From contig CAYRKH010000013.1 in NCBI GenBank assembly GCA_964424805.1, positions 1-61,147 on the forward strand: a stretch of DNA of 61,147 nucleotides. Direction: 5' to 3'. The notes beneath the pieces are model-generated. The model saw only the letters and a program-made list of their open reading frames with translations, did not search any database and was not told the DNA's origin. The stretch's first letter is position 1. The number at the start of each line of letters is the position of its first letter. The stretch comes from IDS-8 sp964424805 (lineage in GTDB: Bacteria; Pseudomonadota; Gammaproteobacteria; Steroidobacterales; Woeseiaceae). A program made the position numbers and the translations under genes. Shown here one piece after another: positions 18,301 through 25,800 of this stretch.

Positions 18301-18305
18301 GTCAT
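15303..18305 (-). CDS. TonB-dependent outer-membrane receptor
   Basis: 1000 aa. Signal peptide (MTNRKLARAVKLALLGAG, cleavage near PAVA at 25-28), TonB box (EEILVTGTRI, ~37-46), plug domain (IEKILRLLPITAPDQG, IDLRGLGAQRNLIMIDGKR, GGASAVYGSDAISGAINF), and a ~800-residue barrel ending in F. Putative outer loops again contain cysteine pairs (CEIGGAC, CLKLAPASC, CYDFGLASEC). It is homologous to the 4968-8066 receptor, including the NYVDLVGSWQLNDQIRLSLSINN C-terminal strand region. The ribosome-binding sequence AGGGG lies upstream of ATG 18305. The substrate is unknown. Two AspH-type hydroxylases and SapC lie downstream. Confidence 0.95.
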   Translation of the reverse strand: MTNRKLARAVKLALLGAGTIGVTAPAVAQGQATEDLEEILVTGTRITVPGLESSSPIYSIGEQEIELQQQPEIEKILRLLPITAPDQGENVNNGSAGVSTIDLRGLGAQRNLIMIDGKRLTPYNIFGRVDVSTIPTALVERIDIVTGGASAVYGSDAISGAINFIMKRDFEGIDITSYYTQTDEQDGDHVSASITMGVNSGNGRGNVVANLNWSDREGVLMGARPLGRLGIVSEDGGGLAEFLAGQGPEPAPAGCGGPDSVAVGGSTTTLPTRVAILGGPGLGQFRDDGSLGSDCSVYNFNPTNWYQTPLERMGGMVLGHYTMNEHAEAYGRFAFSSTEVTQQVAASGVFGSAFFTPLSNPFIADQALQVILDAANAGRLAGTVNEAGVPSPDDPEVDLTHNWTDVNDNGVVDEADELLIQYRRRTVEFGPRSTAYDNNAFSMVTGLRGKLVGEWDYDVSFQYGESERSNVSAGYTNLGNIANAIRAIPGPNGEPVCEIGGACVPLNLFGGFGAITEDQAAYSSATAIEKQNYSQMIYHASVNGSFEQLRLPSASLPMAVSFGTEYREEEGETIPDECLKLAPASCLGGAGGNTLPIVGGFDVTELFGEFILPLVSDRPGFEQLNLEAGYRWADYDPTGINRTWKYGLNWQPTESLLFRVMQQRAVRAPNVGELAAPRTTSLDNASFDPCSVGNPGTIDAELQALCISTGMSAAQVGTVEDIVSGQINTFSGTDLTNLPEPEEADTTTIGIVWQPDLGSFLINPTLSLDYYNIEIKDVIGVFSAQEILNACYDFGLASECAKITRVAGTLTAPASGLETFTTNLDYLQAEGYEIGYSFGLGLGDYGVLTLAGNINHYLTQESQSALFTPVIDCRGVYDTSCGAPLPKTRWINRTIWDINDSWQVSMLWRHIGEVDVSEVQRADTFEQFRTIDSYNYVDLVGSWQLNDQIRLSLSINNVFGEDPPIVGNEAGSTTFNGGNTFPSHYDVLGSVYTVGFNASF

Positions 18306-18321
18306 GGATTAATCCCCTTAA

Positions 18322-18336
18322 GGCAGCCTGGCTGCC
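18322..18336. repeat. Perfect palindrome in the leader of the second receptor
   Basis: GGCAGCC (18322-18328) and GGCTGCC (18330-18336) pair around one base, 17 bp upstream of the receptor start codon and next to its AGGGG ribosome-binding site. It could be an operator or an RNA hairpin near the start; no family was recognised. Confidence 0.55.
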
Positions 18337-18377
18337 AACGTTCGGTCGAATAGTTTTTGTATCTGTAAAACCGACAA

Positions 18378-18405
18378 CGCGGGTACGCGGATCTATATAC
18401 CCGCG
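18378..18405. repeat. Inverted repeat near the probable transcription start
   Basis: CGCGGGTA (18378-18385) pairs with TACCCGCG (18398-18405) around 12 bases. It lies immediately downstream (minus strand) of the proposed -10 element, so it may be an operator or a 5' leader hairpin of the second TonB receptor. Confidence 0.5.
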
Positions 18406-18410
18406 AGTAA

Positions 18411-18439
18411 AGTAGACATGCAAAAAAGTTATATGTCAA
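18411..18439 (-). promoter_or_regulatory. Probable sigma-70 promoter of the second TonB receptor
   Basis: On the minus strand a perfect -35 TTGACA (18439-18434) is followed after 17 bases by TCTACT (18416-18411), which matches four of six -10 positions. The surroundings are much more AT-rich than the rest of the window. Transcription would begin near 18404, giving a leader of about 100 nt with two inverted repeats. The 270-bp interval 18306-18575 holds no gene. Confidence 0.6.
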
Positions 18440-18575
18440 CAAAAATGTTGCTTGAAACAAACGCCTCGGCCGTCTGTGCCGGCAGGGATAGGGTCATTCG
18501 TTGTTGCGATAATGCCACATTTGGATTGGAAGCCGGCGGCGCTCCGGGGGAAGCCCGCCTGCCGGCGGCATCGGC

Positions 18576-19724
18576 GTGATTTTCCGTGTCCGTGACGCCG
18601 GTGATGGAAAGCCGTCCGGCAAGGTGAGAATCCCGCGCGACCCGGCCCGGCTGTTCCTGGTCGCCGGGCCCGCCCACGGCGACGTGCTGCTCGCGACGCC
18701 GCTGATCGCGTCGCTGCGCCGCGCCTGGCCGGACAGCGTGATCGACGTGCTGGTGTACCGCGGCCAGGCGGGCATCCTTGCCGGCAACCCGGACGTGAGC
18801 GAGGTGCTGTCCGCGTCCAAGCACCCCCGTCCCGGCGAGTACTGGTACCTGCTGAAACGCCTGCTGCGCCGCTACGACGTCGGCATTTCGCCCAAGCACA
18901 CCGACCGCGCGATCGCCTACGCCGTCGTCGCCGGCCGGTCGCGGATCGCGATCGTGCCGCCGGGCCGCGACCCGTGGAAGCGCCGCCTCACGCAGGCGCA
19001 TGTGCTTTACGACCATTACGGGACGCATACCCTGGTGCAAAACGCCGCCCTCGCGGCGCTCCTCGGCATCGAACCGTGCTTCGACGTGCGCCTGCCCACC
19101 GCCCCGGACGCGCCGGCCGTCGTCAGCCGCCTGCTCCCGGACGCGCCCGGGTCCGCACCGTTTGCCGTGCTGCACCTGAATCCCGGCTTGCCGCACAAGC
19201 GCTGGACGCTATCCGGCTGGGCGGCGGTCGCCGGCTACCTCGACAAGCGCGGCCTCGGCCTCGTCCTGACCGGCGACGGCAGCCCCGCGGAGGCGGCGTA
19301 CCTGGCGGAGGCAGCACGGCAGATGCCCGCGCCGGTCGTGAACCTGGCAGGCCAGCTCCGCTTCGCGGACGTCGCCGAGCTGCTGCGCCGCTGCCGGCTC
19401 TACGTCGGCGCCGACACCGTCACGTCCCACCTCGCGGCCGCTGCAGGCGCGCCGACGGTCGCGCTTTTCGGCCCCGAGACCCCGCGCGCCTGGGGACCGT
19501 GGCCGCAGGGCGGCCGCTATGCCAAAACGCCGTTCCCCGGCCCCGGTAACCAGCGCGCCGGCAACGTGCTGGTGGTGCAGGCCGCGACACCCTGCCCCAC
19601 CTGCCGGCAGGCCGAGTGCCGGCGACGCTCCGAGCGCAACCGAAGCTGCACCCTGATGCTGAACCTCGGACACGAACAGGTGATCGAGGGCGTCGCAAGC
19701 CTGCTGGACGACGCGGAAACCTGA
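18576..19724 (+). CDS. Glycosyltransferase family 9 (heptosyltransferase-like)
   Basis: 382 aa if the GTG at 18576 is used; a GTG at 18624 (VRIPRDPARLFLVAG) is also plausible and starts closer to the domain. The GT9 pattern is clear: VAGPAHGDVLLATPLIASL near the N-terminus (nucleotide-sugar enzyme loop), HLNPGLPHKRW in the middle, and CRLYVGADTVTSHLAAAAGAP then TVALFGPETP near 290-315. Near 330-362 there is a Cys cluster (CPTCRQAEC and a further C), as in some heptosyltransferases. It would transfer ADP-heptose or a related sugar to LPS or another acceptor at the inner face of the inner membrane. It is transcribed divergently from the second receptor. Confidence 0.85.
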   Translation: MIFRVRDAGDGKPSGKVRIPRDPARLFLVAGPAHGDVLLATPLIASLRRAWPDSVIDVLVYRGQAGILAGNPDVSEVLSASKHPRPGEYWYLLKRLLRRYDVGISPKHTDRAIAYAVVAGRSRIAIVPPGRDPWKRRLTQAHVLYDHYGTHTLVQNAALAALLGIEPCFDVRLPTAPDAPAVVSRLLPDAPGSAPFAVLHLNPGLPHKRWTLSGWAAVAGYLDKRGLGLVLTGDGSPAEAAYLAEAARQMPAPVVNLAGQLRFADVAELLRRCRLYVGADTVTSHLAAAAGAPTVALFGPETPRAWGPWPQGGRYAKTPFPGPGNQRAGNVLVVQAATPCPTCRQAECRRRSERNRSCTLMLNLGHEQVIEGVASLLDDAET

Positions 19725-19771
19725 CTTCTCCCACCGCCTCGCCCTCCCTGCCGGATGCGCGGCGCCCGGAC

Positions 19772-19867
19772 TTATGTCAAAACAGAACCACGGCTTGCCG
19801 CGCCAGAGCAGCTTTACAGCGCGGCTTTTTGCGCCCGCTCGTCCGTTCAGGAATGCCGCTCGTCGGA
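19772..19867 (+). promoter_or_regulatory. Conserved upstream block of pilin operon A
   Basis: TTATGTCAA (19772-19780) and, 54 bp on, a 33-bp block (19835-19867) containing CCGTTCA and ATGCCGCTCGTCGGA. The same two elements with nearly the same spacing precede operon B (27121-27214); I count 29 of 33 identical positions in the block. The region (19725-19971) has no gene, so the conservation points to a shared promoter or regulator site. CCGTTC resembles the core of AlgR sites that control minor pilins in Pseudomonas, but this is only a similarity. Confidence 0.55.
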
Positions 19868-19971
19868 CGACAAGGCGATATCGCTTGGTTCTGCGCGCCC
19901 CGTCACGGCCGCTCCCTGCGCTCCTCCACACAATCACCACGAATGCAGAAGTCCGACCGAGGTCCAGGAAC

Positions 19972-20463
19972 ATGCACAGGAAAGGAATCCAGGGATTCAC
20001 GTTGTACGAGCTGATCGTGACGGTGGCCGTCGCGGCGATCATCCTGTCGTTCGGCGTGCCCGGTTTCAAAGGTTTCATCGACAACAATCGCGCTACCACG
20101 CACACCAACGACCTGGTGACGGCACTGAACCTCGCACGCAGCGAGGCAACGCGTCGCGGTGCGGCGATCACCGTCTGCAGCTCGGCCGACAACGCGACCT
20201 GCAGCGGCAGCAACGACTGGAGCACCGGGTGGATCGTACGCTCCGCGGCAGGCGACGTCCTGCGCGTGTGGCCCGAGCGGAGCGGCGGCGCCGGCGTGGT
20301 CACCGCCGACGTCTCGTCGATCCAGTTCCTTGCCCGCGGCTCCTTGGGCGGCGGCGCCCCGGGCTTCGAGATCCGGCTCCCCGACTGCACGGGCAGCAAC
20401 GGGCGTGATGTGTCCGTCAACGGCGCCGGCCGCATTTCCGTCGCCCGCGTCGACTGCTCATGA
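19972..20463 (+). CDS. fimT: FimT/GspH-type minor pilin, operon A
   Basis: 163 aa from ATG 19972 (MHRKGIQG), preceded by CCAGGAAC; upstream codons of the longer frame are non-coding leader. Type III prepilin leader MHRKGIQG is cut before FTLYELIVTV, with Glu5 present, so PilD peptidase should process and methylate it. A hydrophobic helix follows, then a GspH/FimT head domain with Cys at CSSADNATC and a second Cys pair near the end. It would be part of the pilus-tip priming complex. The next gene, pilV, overlaps by 4 bp. Operon B carries a paralogue at 27326-27859. Confidence 0.9.
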   Translation: MHRKGIQGFTLYELIVTVAVAAIILSFGVPGFKGFIDNNRATTHTNDLVTALNLARSEATRRGAAITVCSSADNATCSGSNDWSTGWIVRSAAGDVLRVWPERSGGAGVVTADVSSIQFLARGSLGGGAPGFEIRLPDCTGSNGRDVSVNGAGRISVARVDCS

Positions 20464-20930
20464 GCCCGTCCGCACCGCTGCCGGCACTGGCCGCCGCCCG
20501 CCCGCGGTCGCGTGGGCTGACGCTGGTGGAAATCCTCGTCGCGCTGTTCATCCTGTCGATCGGCCTGCTCGGGCTCGCCGGCCTGCAGACGGCCTCACTC
20601 AAGTTCAACACCGGCTCCTTCTACCGCACGCAGGCCACGGCGCTCGCCTACGGGCTCGCGGACCGCATGCGTGCCAACCGCGCTGCCGCGCGCGCCGGCG
20701 ATTACACGGTGGGCCTGGCCAACCCCGTACCTGACTGTGCCGCCCCCGTGGCGGCCGGTTCCCTCCCGCAGCAGGACATCGCGGCCTGGCGCATGGCGCT
20801 CGCCTGCCGGCTGCCCCTCGGCAACGGCTCCGTCGTTCGCGACGGCAATGAATTCACGATCACCGTGCAGTGGGACGACAGCCGGGGCGAGAACGATCCG
20901 CTGCAGTTCCAGTTCACGACGGCGCTATGA
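20460..20930 (+). CDS. pilV: Type IV pilus minor pilin PilV, operon A
   Basis: 156 aa. The leader ends at RSRG, before LTLVEILVALFILSIGLLGL (Leu at +1 instead of Phe or Met; Glu5 present). The sequence LAGLQTASLKFNTGSFYRTQ and DRMRANRAAA is characteristic of PilV. The ATG overlaps the fimT stop as ATGA, so translation is coupled. PilV is a minor pseudopilin of the tip-initiation complex with PilW, PilX, FimT/FimU and PilE, at the inner membrane and then at the pilus tip. The copy in operon B is at 27856-28350. Confidence 0.92.
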   Translation: MSPSAPLPALAAARPRSRGLTLVEILVALFILSIGLLGLAGLQTASLKFNTGSFYRTQATALAYGLADRMRANRAAARAGDYTVGLANPVPDCAAPVAAGSLPQQDIAAWRMALACRLPLGNGSVVRDGNEFTITVQWDDSRGENDPLQFQFTTAL

Positions 20931-22048
20931 GCATGAATACGGTCAACACGGCGGCGCGGAGCCAACAGGCAGGCATCACGCTCGTCGAACTGATGGTGGC
21001 GCTGGTGCTCAGCCTCGTGCTGACCGCCGGCATGATCCAGGTTTTCTCCGGGAACCGAGTCACCTACGAGTTCAACCAGAGCCTGTCCCGGATCCAGGAG
21101 AATGCCCGCTTCGCGCTAGACCACATCGCCTACAACGCGCGCATGGCCGGTTACAAAGGCTGCATATCGAACGTTGCCACCTATAACAACCTGGAGGCGC
21201 AGAACCCTTTTCGCGACGACATCCAGAACGGGATCCAGGGATTCGACTTCAACGGCACCAGTGACGGCGACAGTTACGCCGCAAGTGCCACGAACCCGAC
21301 GCCTTCAAGCAACCAAAGCGACTGGACGCCGGCGCTTCCCGCCGAGCTCGCCGGCGAAGTCATTCCGGGCAGCGACGTCCTCGTGATCCGCGGGCTCTCC
21401 GGCGGCGGTATGTCGCTCATTGCGCCGTTCACGAACGCGGCGCAAATGTTCGTGTCGCCGGGCCACGATTTCGTCAAGGGCGAAATACTGGTCGTTTCGG
21501 ACTGCCAGAAGGCCTCGATCTTCCAGGTCACCAACATCAACAGCGGGTCCGGCCACAACGTCGTGCACAGCAAGGACAACAGCTACACGCCGGGAAATGC
21601 GCTGTCGAACTGGCCGCCGGAGCAGGATTACGGCCTCGGTGCGGAATTGGCTCGCCTGCAGGCGCACGCCTTCTACGTAGGGCGAGGCGAAAGCGGCGGG
21701 CCCAGCCTGTTCCAGCACCGCCTGCAAGTCAGCACCACCAACCCGGGCGTCGCGCATTTCGAGGCGGAGGAACTCGTCGAAGGCATCGAAAGCATGCAGG
21801 TCCGCTACGGCATCGACACCGACAGCAACAAGACCATCGACCGCTGGGTCAGCGCCGACGCGGTCGGCAACTGGGAGGACGTGCTTGGCGTCGAGATCAG
21901 CCTGCTCGCCCGGGGCGCCGAGGAGCACGGCGCCGACACCGACACGGTCGTCTACACGCTCGGGGACATGACCTTCAACCCGGTCGACGACCGGCGCCTG
22001 CGCCAGGTGTTCTCCACCTCCATCGGCGTGCGTAACCGGCTGCCCTGA
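20927..22048 (+). CDS. pilW: Type IV pilus minor pilin PilW, operon A
   Basis: 373 aa from ATG 20927, overlapping the pilV stop (ATGA). Leader ends ...QQAG before ITLVELMVALVLSLVL; Ile at +1 and Glu5. Typical PilW features follow: SRIQENARFALDHIAYNARMAG near residues 50-70, SDVLVIRG, and a C-terminal ADTDTVVYTLGD and NRLP ending. Minor pilin of the tip complex that anchors PilY1. The paralogue in operon B (28347-29462) shares the same blocks but is diverged. Confidence 0.92.
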   Translation: MSMNTVNTAARSQQAGITLVELMVALVLSLVLTAGMIQVFSGNRVTYEFNQSLSRIQENARFALDHIAYNARMAGYKGCISNVATYNNLEAQNPFRDDIQNGIQGFDFNGTSDGDSYAASATNPTPSSNQSDWTPALPAELAGEVIPGSDVLVIRGLSGGGMSLIAPFTNAAQMFVSPGHDFVKGEILVVSDCQKASIFQVTNINSGSGHNVVHSKDNSYTPGNALSNWPPEQDYGLGAELARLQAHAFYVGRGESGGPSLFQHRLQVSTTNPGVAHFEAEELVEGIESMQVRYGIDTDSNKTIDRWVSADAVGNWEDVLGVEISLLARGAEEHGADTDTVVYTLGDMTFNPVDDRRLRQVFSTSIGVRNRLP

Positions 22049-22073
22049 GACGGCGGCTACGCGGAGCAGCACC

Positions 22074-22601
22074 ATGCACTACCAGGTCCACGGGCAAAAA
22101 TACGAATCGGGCGCGGCCCTGATCGTCGCGCTCATCTTCCTGCTGCTGATGACGCTCATCAGTACCTCGTCCATGCGTACCGCGACGATGCAGGAGCGAA
22201 TGGCCGGCAACATGCGCGACTGGAACATCGGTTTCCAGCGGGCCGAGGCGTCGCTGCGCGCGGCCGAGCAGTGGCTCCTCGATGCCGACGTGCTGCCGGA
22301 GTTCAACGGAACGGGCGGGTACTACCACCTCAACGCCGACGATCGTCCGGACTGGACGAGCGTGCCGGCGAGCCCGGGAAGCGGCTCCATCGCGTACCCG
22401 GCTGACGGAACCCCGGAGCACCGCTACTACATCGAACGGCTGAACTCGGTTCACCCGGAGGGCGTGACGACCGAGACAGGCGCGCCGGTGGAAGAGGTTT
22501 ACTACTTCCGCGTCACGGCCGTCGGCTACGGCATCGCGCTCGGCGACGACGGTGAAGCGCTCACCTCGGTCGTGCTGCGCAGCGTATACCGCAGCCGATA
22601 G
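22074..22601 (+). CDS. pilX: Type IV pilus assembly protein PilX, operon A
   Basis: 175 aa. The PilX pattern is ALIVALIFLLLMTLISTSSM followed by TMQERMAGNMRDWNIGFQRAEASLRAAEQW. It starts 25 bp after pilW. As usual for PilX, the hydrophobic helix begins near residue 11-14 and lacks the classical Glu5 motif seen in the others. The last 14 codons and the stop are duplicated after the N-run (22714-22768), which is an assembly effect rather than a second gene end. Confidence 0.9.
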   Translation: MHYQVHGQKYESGAALIVALIFLLLMTLISTSSMRTATMQERMAGNMRDWNIGFQRAEASLRAAEQWLLDADVLPEFNGTGGYYHLNADDRPDWTSVPASPGSGSIAYPADGTPEHRYYIERLNSVHPEGVTTETGAPVEEVYYFRVTAVGYGIALGDDGEALTSVVLRSVYRSR

Positions 22602-22768
22602 GGGGAAACGGTCNNNNNNNNNNNNNNNNNNNNNNNNNNNNNNNNNNNNNNNNNNNNNNNNNNNNNNNNNNNNNNNNNNNNNNNNNNNNNNNNNNNNNNN
22701 NNNNNNNNNNNNNGCTCACCTCGGTCGTGCTGCGCAGCGTATACCGCAGCCGATAGGGGGAAACGGTC
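22559..22768. repeat. 55-bp exact duplication flanking an N-run
   Basis: Positions 22559-22613 and 22714-22768 are identical over 55 bp and flank 100 Ns. The sequence is the 3' end of pilX plus 12 bp. Two contig ends sharing exactly 55 bp is what a de Bruijn assembler with k=55 leaves when neighbouring contigs are scaffolded without being merged. Confidence 0.9.
22614..22713. other. Scaffold gap (100 Ns), probably false
   Basis: Exactly 100 N characters, the conventional placeholder for a gap of unknown length. Because the flanks overlap by 55 bp, the true sequence is probably continuous, leaving about 76 bp between the pilX stop and the pilY1 start. Confidence 0.9.
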
Positions 22769-22823
22769 CGGGTTTATTTAACGGACCTGTTTAACTGTTT
22801 AACGGACCAGGTTTATTTAAGGA
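22766..22823 (+). repeat. AT-rich mosaic of short direct repeats before pilY1-A
   Basis: Contains GGTTTATTTAA twice (22771-22781, 22810-22820), TTTAACGGACC twice (22777-22787, 22798-22808) and TGTTTAAC twice in tandem (22788-22803). GGTCCG (22766-22771) and CGGACC (22782-22787) form a hairpin. The last repeat carries the pilY1 ribosome-binding site AAGGA. Nothing similar precedes pilY1 in operon B. Confidence 0.8.
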
Positions 22824-22832
22824 TTGTACCGA

Positions 22833-25800
22833 ATGAGCACGGACAGCCTGCGCGCGATCATCGCGCACCACGTTCTCAAACCTGCGGGCCGCGCCCTTTG
22901 CGCCGCGGCGCTCACCCTGGTGGTGGCGAGCCCCGCCATGGCCGAAGTGTCACAGACGCCGCTTTATCTCGGCGGCGGCAACGTGCCCGGCAACCTGACG
23001 CTGGTACCGTCCGTGGAATGGCCGACGATCAACAGTGTCGCGAACCTCGGAGAGTACGACCCGGCACACAGCTACACGGGCTACTTCGATGCAAACAAGT
23101 GCTACAACTATGTGTACGACTCGACCGAGTCGCAGCGGCGCTTCGAGCCGAAAGCATGGGCGACCGCTCACACCTGCAACAATCTCTGGAGCGGCAATTT
23201 CCTGAACTGGGCCGCGACCCAGACGATCGACCCGTTTCGGTCGGTCCTGACCGGCGGTCTTCGCGTCCGCGACACGGTGAGCCAGACCTGGCTCGAGAAG
23301 GCGCGGCACGACGGGCAGGGCGGCTCCAACATCTACCCGAACCGCAAGATCACCGGCAAGTCGCTGATCAGCGGCGCCACGCCGTTCACCGCCGATGCGT
23401 TTTACATGCGCATCGAAGGTCTCGGCAACCGGATGCGCTTCCGGCTCGACAACAATGACATCAATGACGACGTGCAGAACTACAACCCGGCCTACTCGGT
23501 CAGCTACGGCAATTCCTACGACGTAGCGGTGCGGGTCGCGGTGTGCGTTGCCGCCGATTTCCTGGAGCCCAACTGCCGCGCGTACCCGAGCGGCTACTTC
23601 AAGCCGGAAGGCCTGATCCAGCAGTATGCAGACGAGCTGCGCATCGGCGTGTTCGGCTACCTGAACGACCACGACATGCTGCGCGACGGCGGCGTGCTGC
23701 GCGCGCGCCAGGGCTTCGTGGGTCCGAAAATGATCGTGCCCGATGCCGGCGAAGCGGACAATCCGAACCGGGAATGGGATCCGGACACCGGTCAATTCGT
23801 CCGCAATCCCCGCCCTGCGGACGCCTCCGCTACCGCAAGCGCCTTCGGCATCAGCATCAACGACAGCGGCGCCATCAACTATCTCAACAAGTTTGGACAG
23901 CTTACGTCGAACAACCACAAGAACTTCGACCCGGTCAGCGAGCTCTACTACACCGCGCTCCGCTACCTGAAGAACCAGGGCAACATCAGGCAGTACGTCG
24001 ACCCCAAGCAAACGGGAGTCAATGCCGCCCAGGCGGCCGACCGCTTTCCGGTGATCATCGATTGGGACGACCCGATCCAGTACGCCTGCCAGAAGAACGT
24101 GATCCTGGGGATCGGCGACGTGAACACGCATCGCGACAAAAACCTCCCGGGCAGCACGTCGGGTTCGGAAGAGCCCGCGACCCCTGGCGCCGTTTCCGGC
24201 GACAACACCGTGAATGTGGCGACCGAGACCGCCAGGGTCGCCGCGATGGAGGGCATCACCATCGGCACGCCGTTCAGCGGCCGCAACAACTCGGCTTACA
24301 TCGCCGGGCTCGCCTGGGATGCGCATACCCGCGATATCCGGCCCGAGCCGGACATGCCCGGGACGCAGACCGTTTCGACGCACTGGGTGGACGTGCTGGA
24401 AGCGCAGACGCTCGAGCCCCCGGCGCAGAACCAGTATTACCTCGCCACCAAGTACGGCGGCTTCCGAAAGCCCGACGATTTCGACCCCGCCAAACATACC
24501 GGGGCGCTTCCGCTCGACTGGTGGCACAGCAATGGCGAGACCCTCGTCTCGTTCGGCGTCAACGCCAAGCCGAAGGATGTGACGTTTTACCGCCCCGACA
24601 ACTATTACCTGGCCGGAAACGCCAACCAGATGGTCGAAAGCCTGACGCAGGCGTTCGCGAACATCTCGGCCGAGCTGCGCAGCTCCGCATCGTCCGTTGC
24701 CGCCAACTCCACGCGGCTCGACGCCGACACGGCCGTTTTCCAGGCCGCGTTCGACAGCACCAGGTGGAGCGGCGAGCTACAGGCCTTCCGCATCAACATG
24801 GACGGCACGATCGCCGAGAACCCGACCTGGCGTGCCGCGGCCCGGCTGGATGCGCTTACCGAAGCGCAGGTCGCGAATCGCGACATCTTCACGGCGGCGC
24901 CCCCGTCACTCACCGGCGACGGCACGCTGCTGTCGAGAACCGGCTATGACTTCACGTGGGCGCAGCTCACCGCATCGCAGCAGGCCCTGCTGACGCAGGA
25001 CGGCGCGAGTACGAGCGTCGGGCAGGACCGCCTGGCCTTCTTGCGCGGCTCCAGGCTCAAGGAGCAGCCCGGCGGATTGCTGCGCCAGCGGGACAGCCGG
25101 CTCGGCGACATCATCAACTCGGACCCGCAGTTCGTGCACCGGCAGGACTTCGGCTATGTCCTGCTCGCCCAATCCGAGGCGTTCAAAGGCAAAGGTATCG
25201 GCGAGGCGTACAAGGCATTCCGTGAATCCGCGAGCTACCTGGCGCGGCCGCCGATGGTGGTGGTCGGCGCGAACGACGGTATGCTGCACGGCTTCGACGC
25301 GAGCCTCGGCGCCAGCGGCGGCTCGGAGCTCTTCGCTTTCGTACCCAATGCGGCGTTCGAGCACCTCTACGAGCTCACGCTCCCGGACTACTCACATCGC
25401 TTCTACGTCGACTCGAGCCCCCGCGTTGCCGACGCCTGGTTCGACGGCGGCTGGGGCACCATCGTCGTCGGCGCGACCGGCGCCGGCGGGCGCAGCGTGT
25501 TCGCGCTGGACGTCACCACCCCGGGCAATATGACCAGCGGCGACTTCCTGTGGGAATTCTCGCATCCGTCGATGGGCTACACGATCGGCCAGCCGGCGGT
25601 TGCGCCGCTGCCCAACGGCAAGTTCGGCGTCATCGTCACCAGCGGCTACCAGAGCGGCGCGACCGACGGCATGATCTGGATCCTCGACCCGGCCGACGGC
25701 AGCATCATTCGTTCGATCACGGTGCCGAACAGCGGCGGCCTGGGCCCGCCGCTGGTCACGGACCTCAATGCCGATCGCGTAGCGGACCGCATCTACGTCG

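Noticed and set aside
22714..22768. A second pilX gene end after the gap
   Set aside because: Exact 55-bp copy of the sequence before the Ns; best explained as overlapping contig ends.
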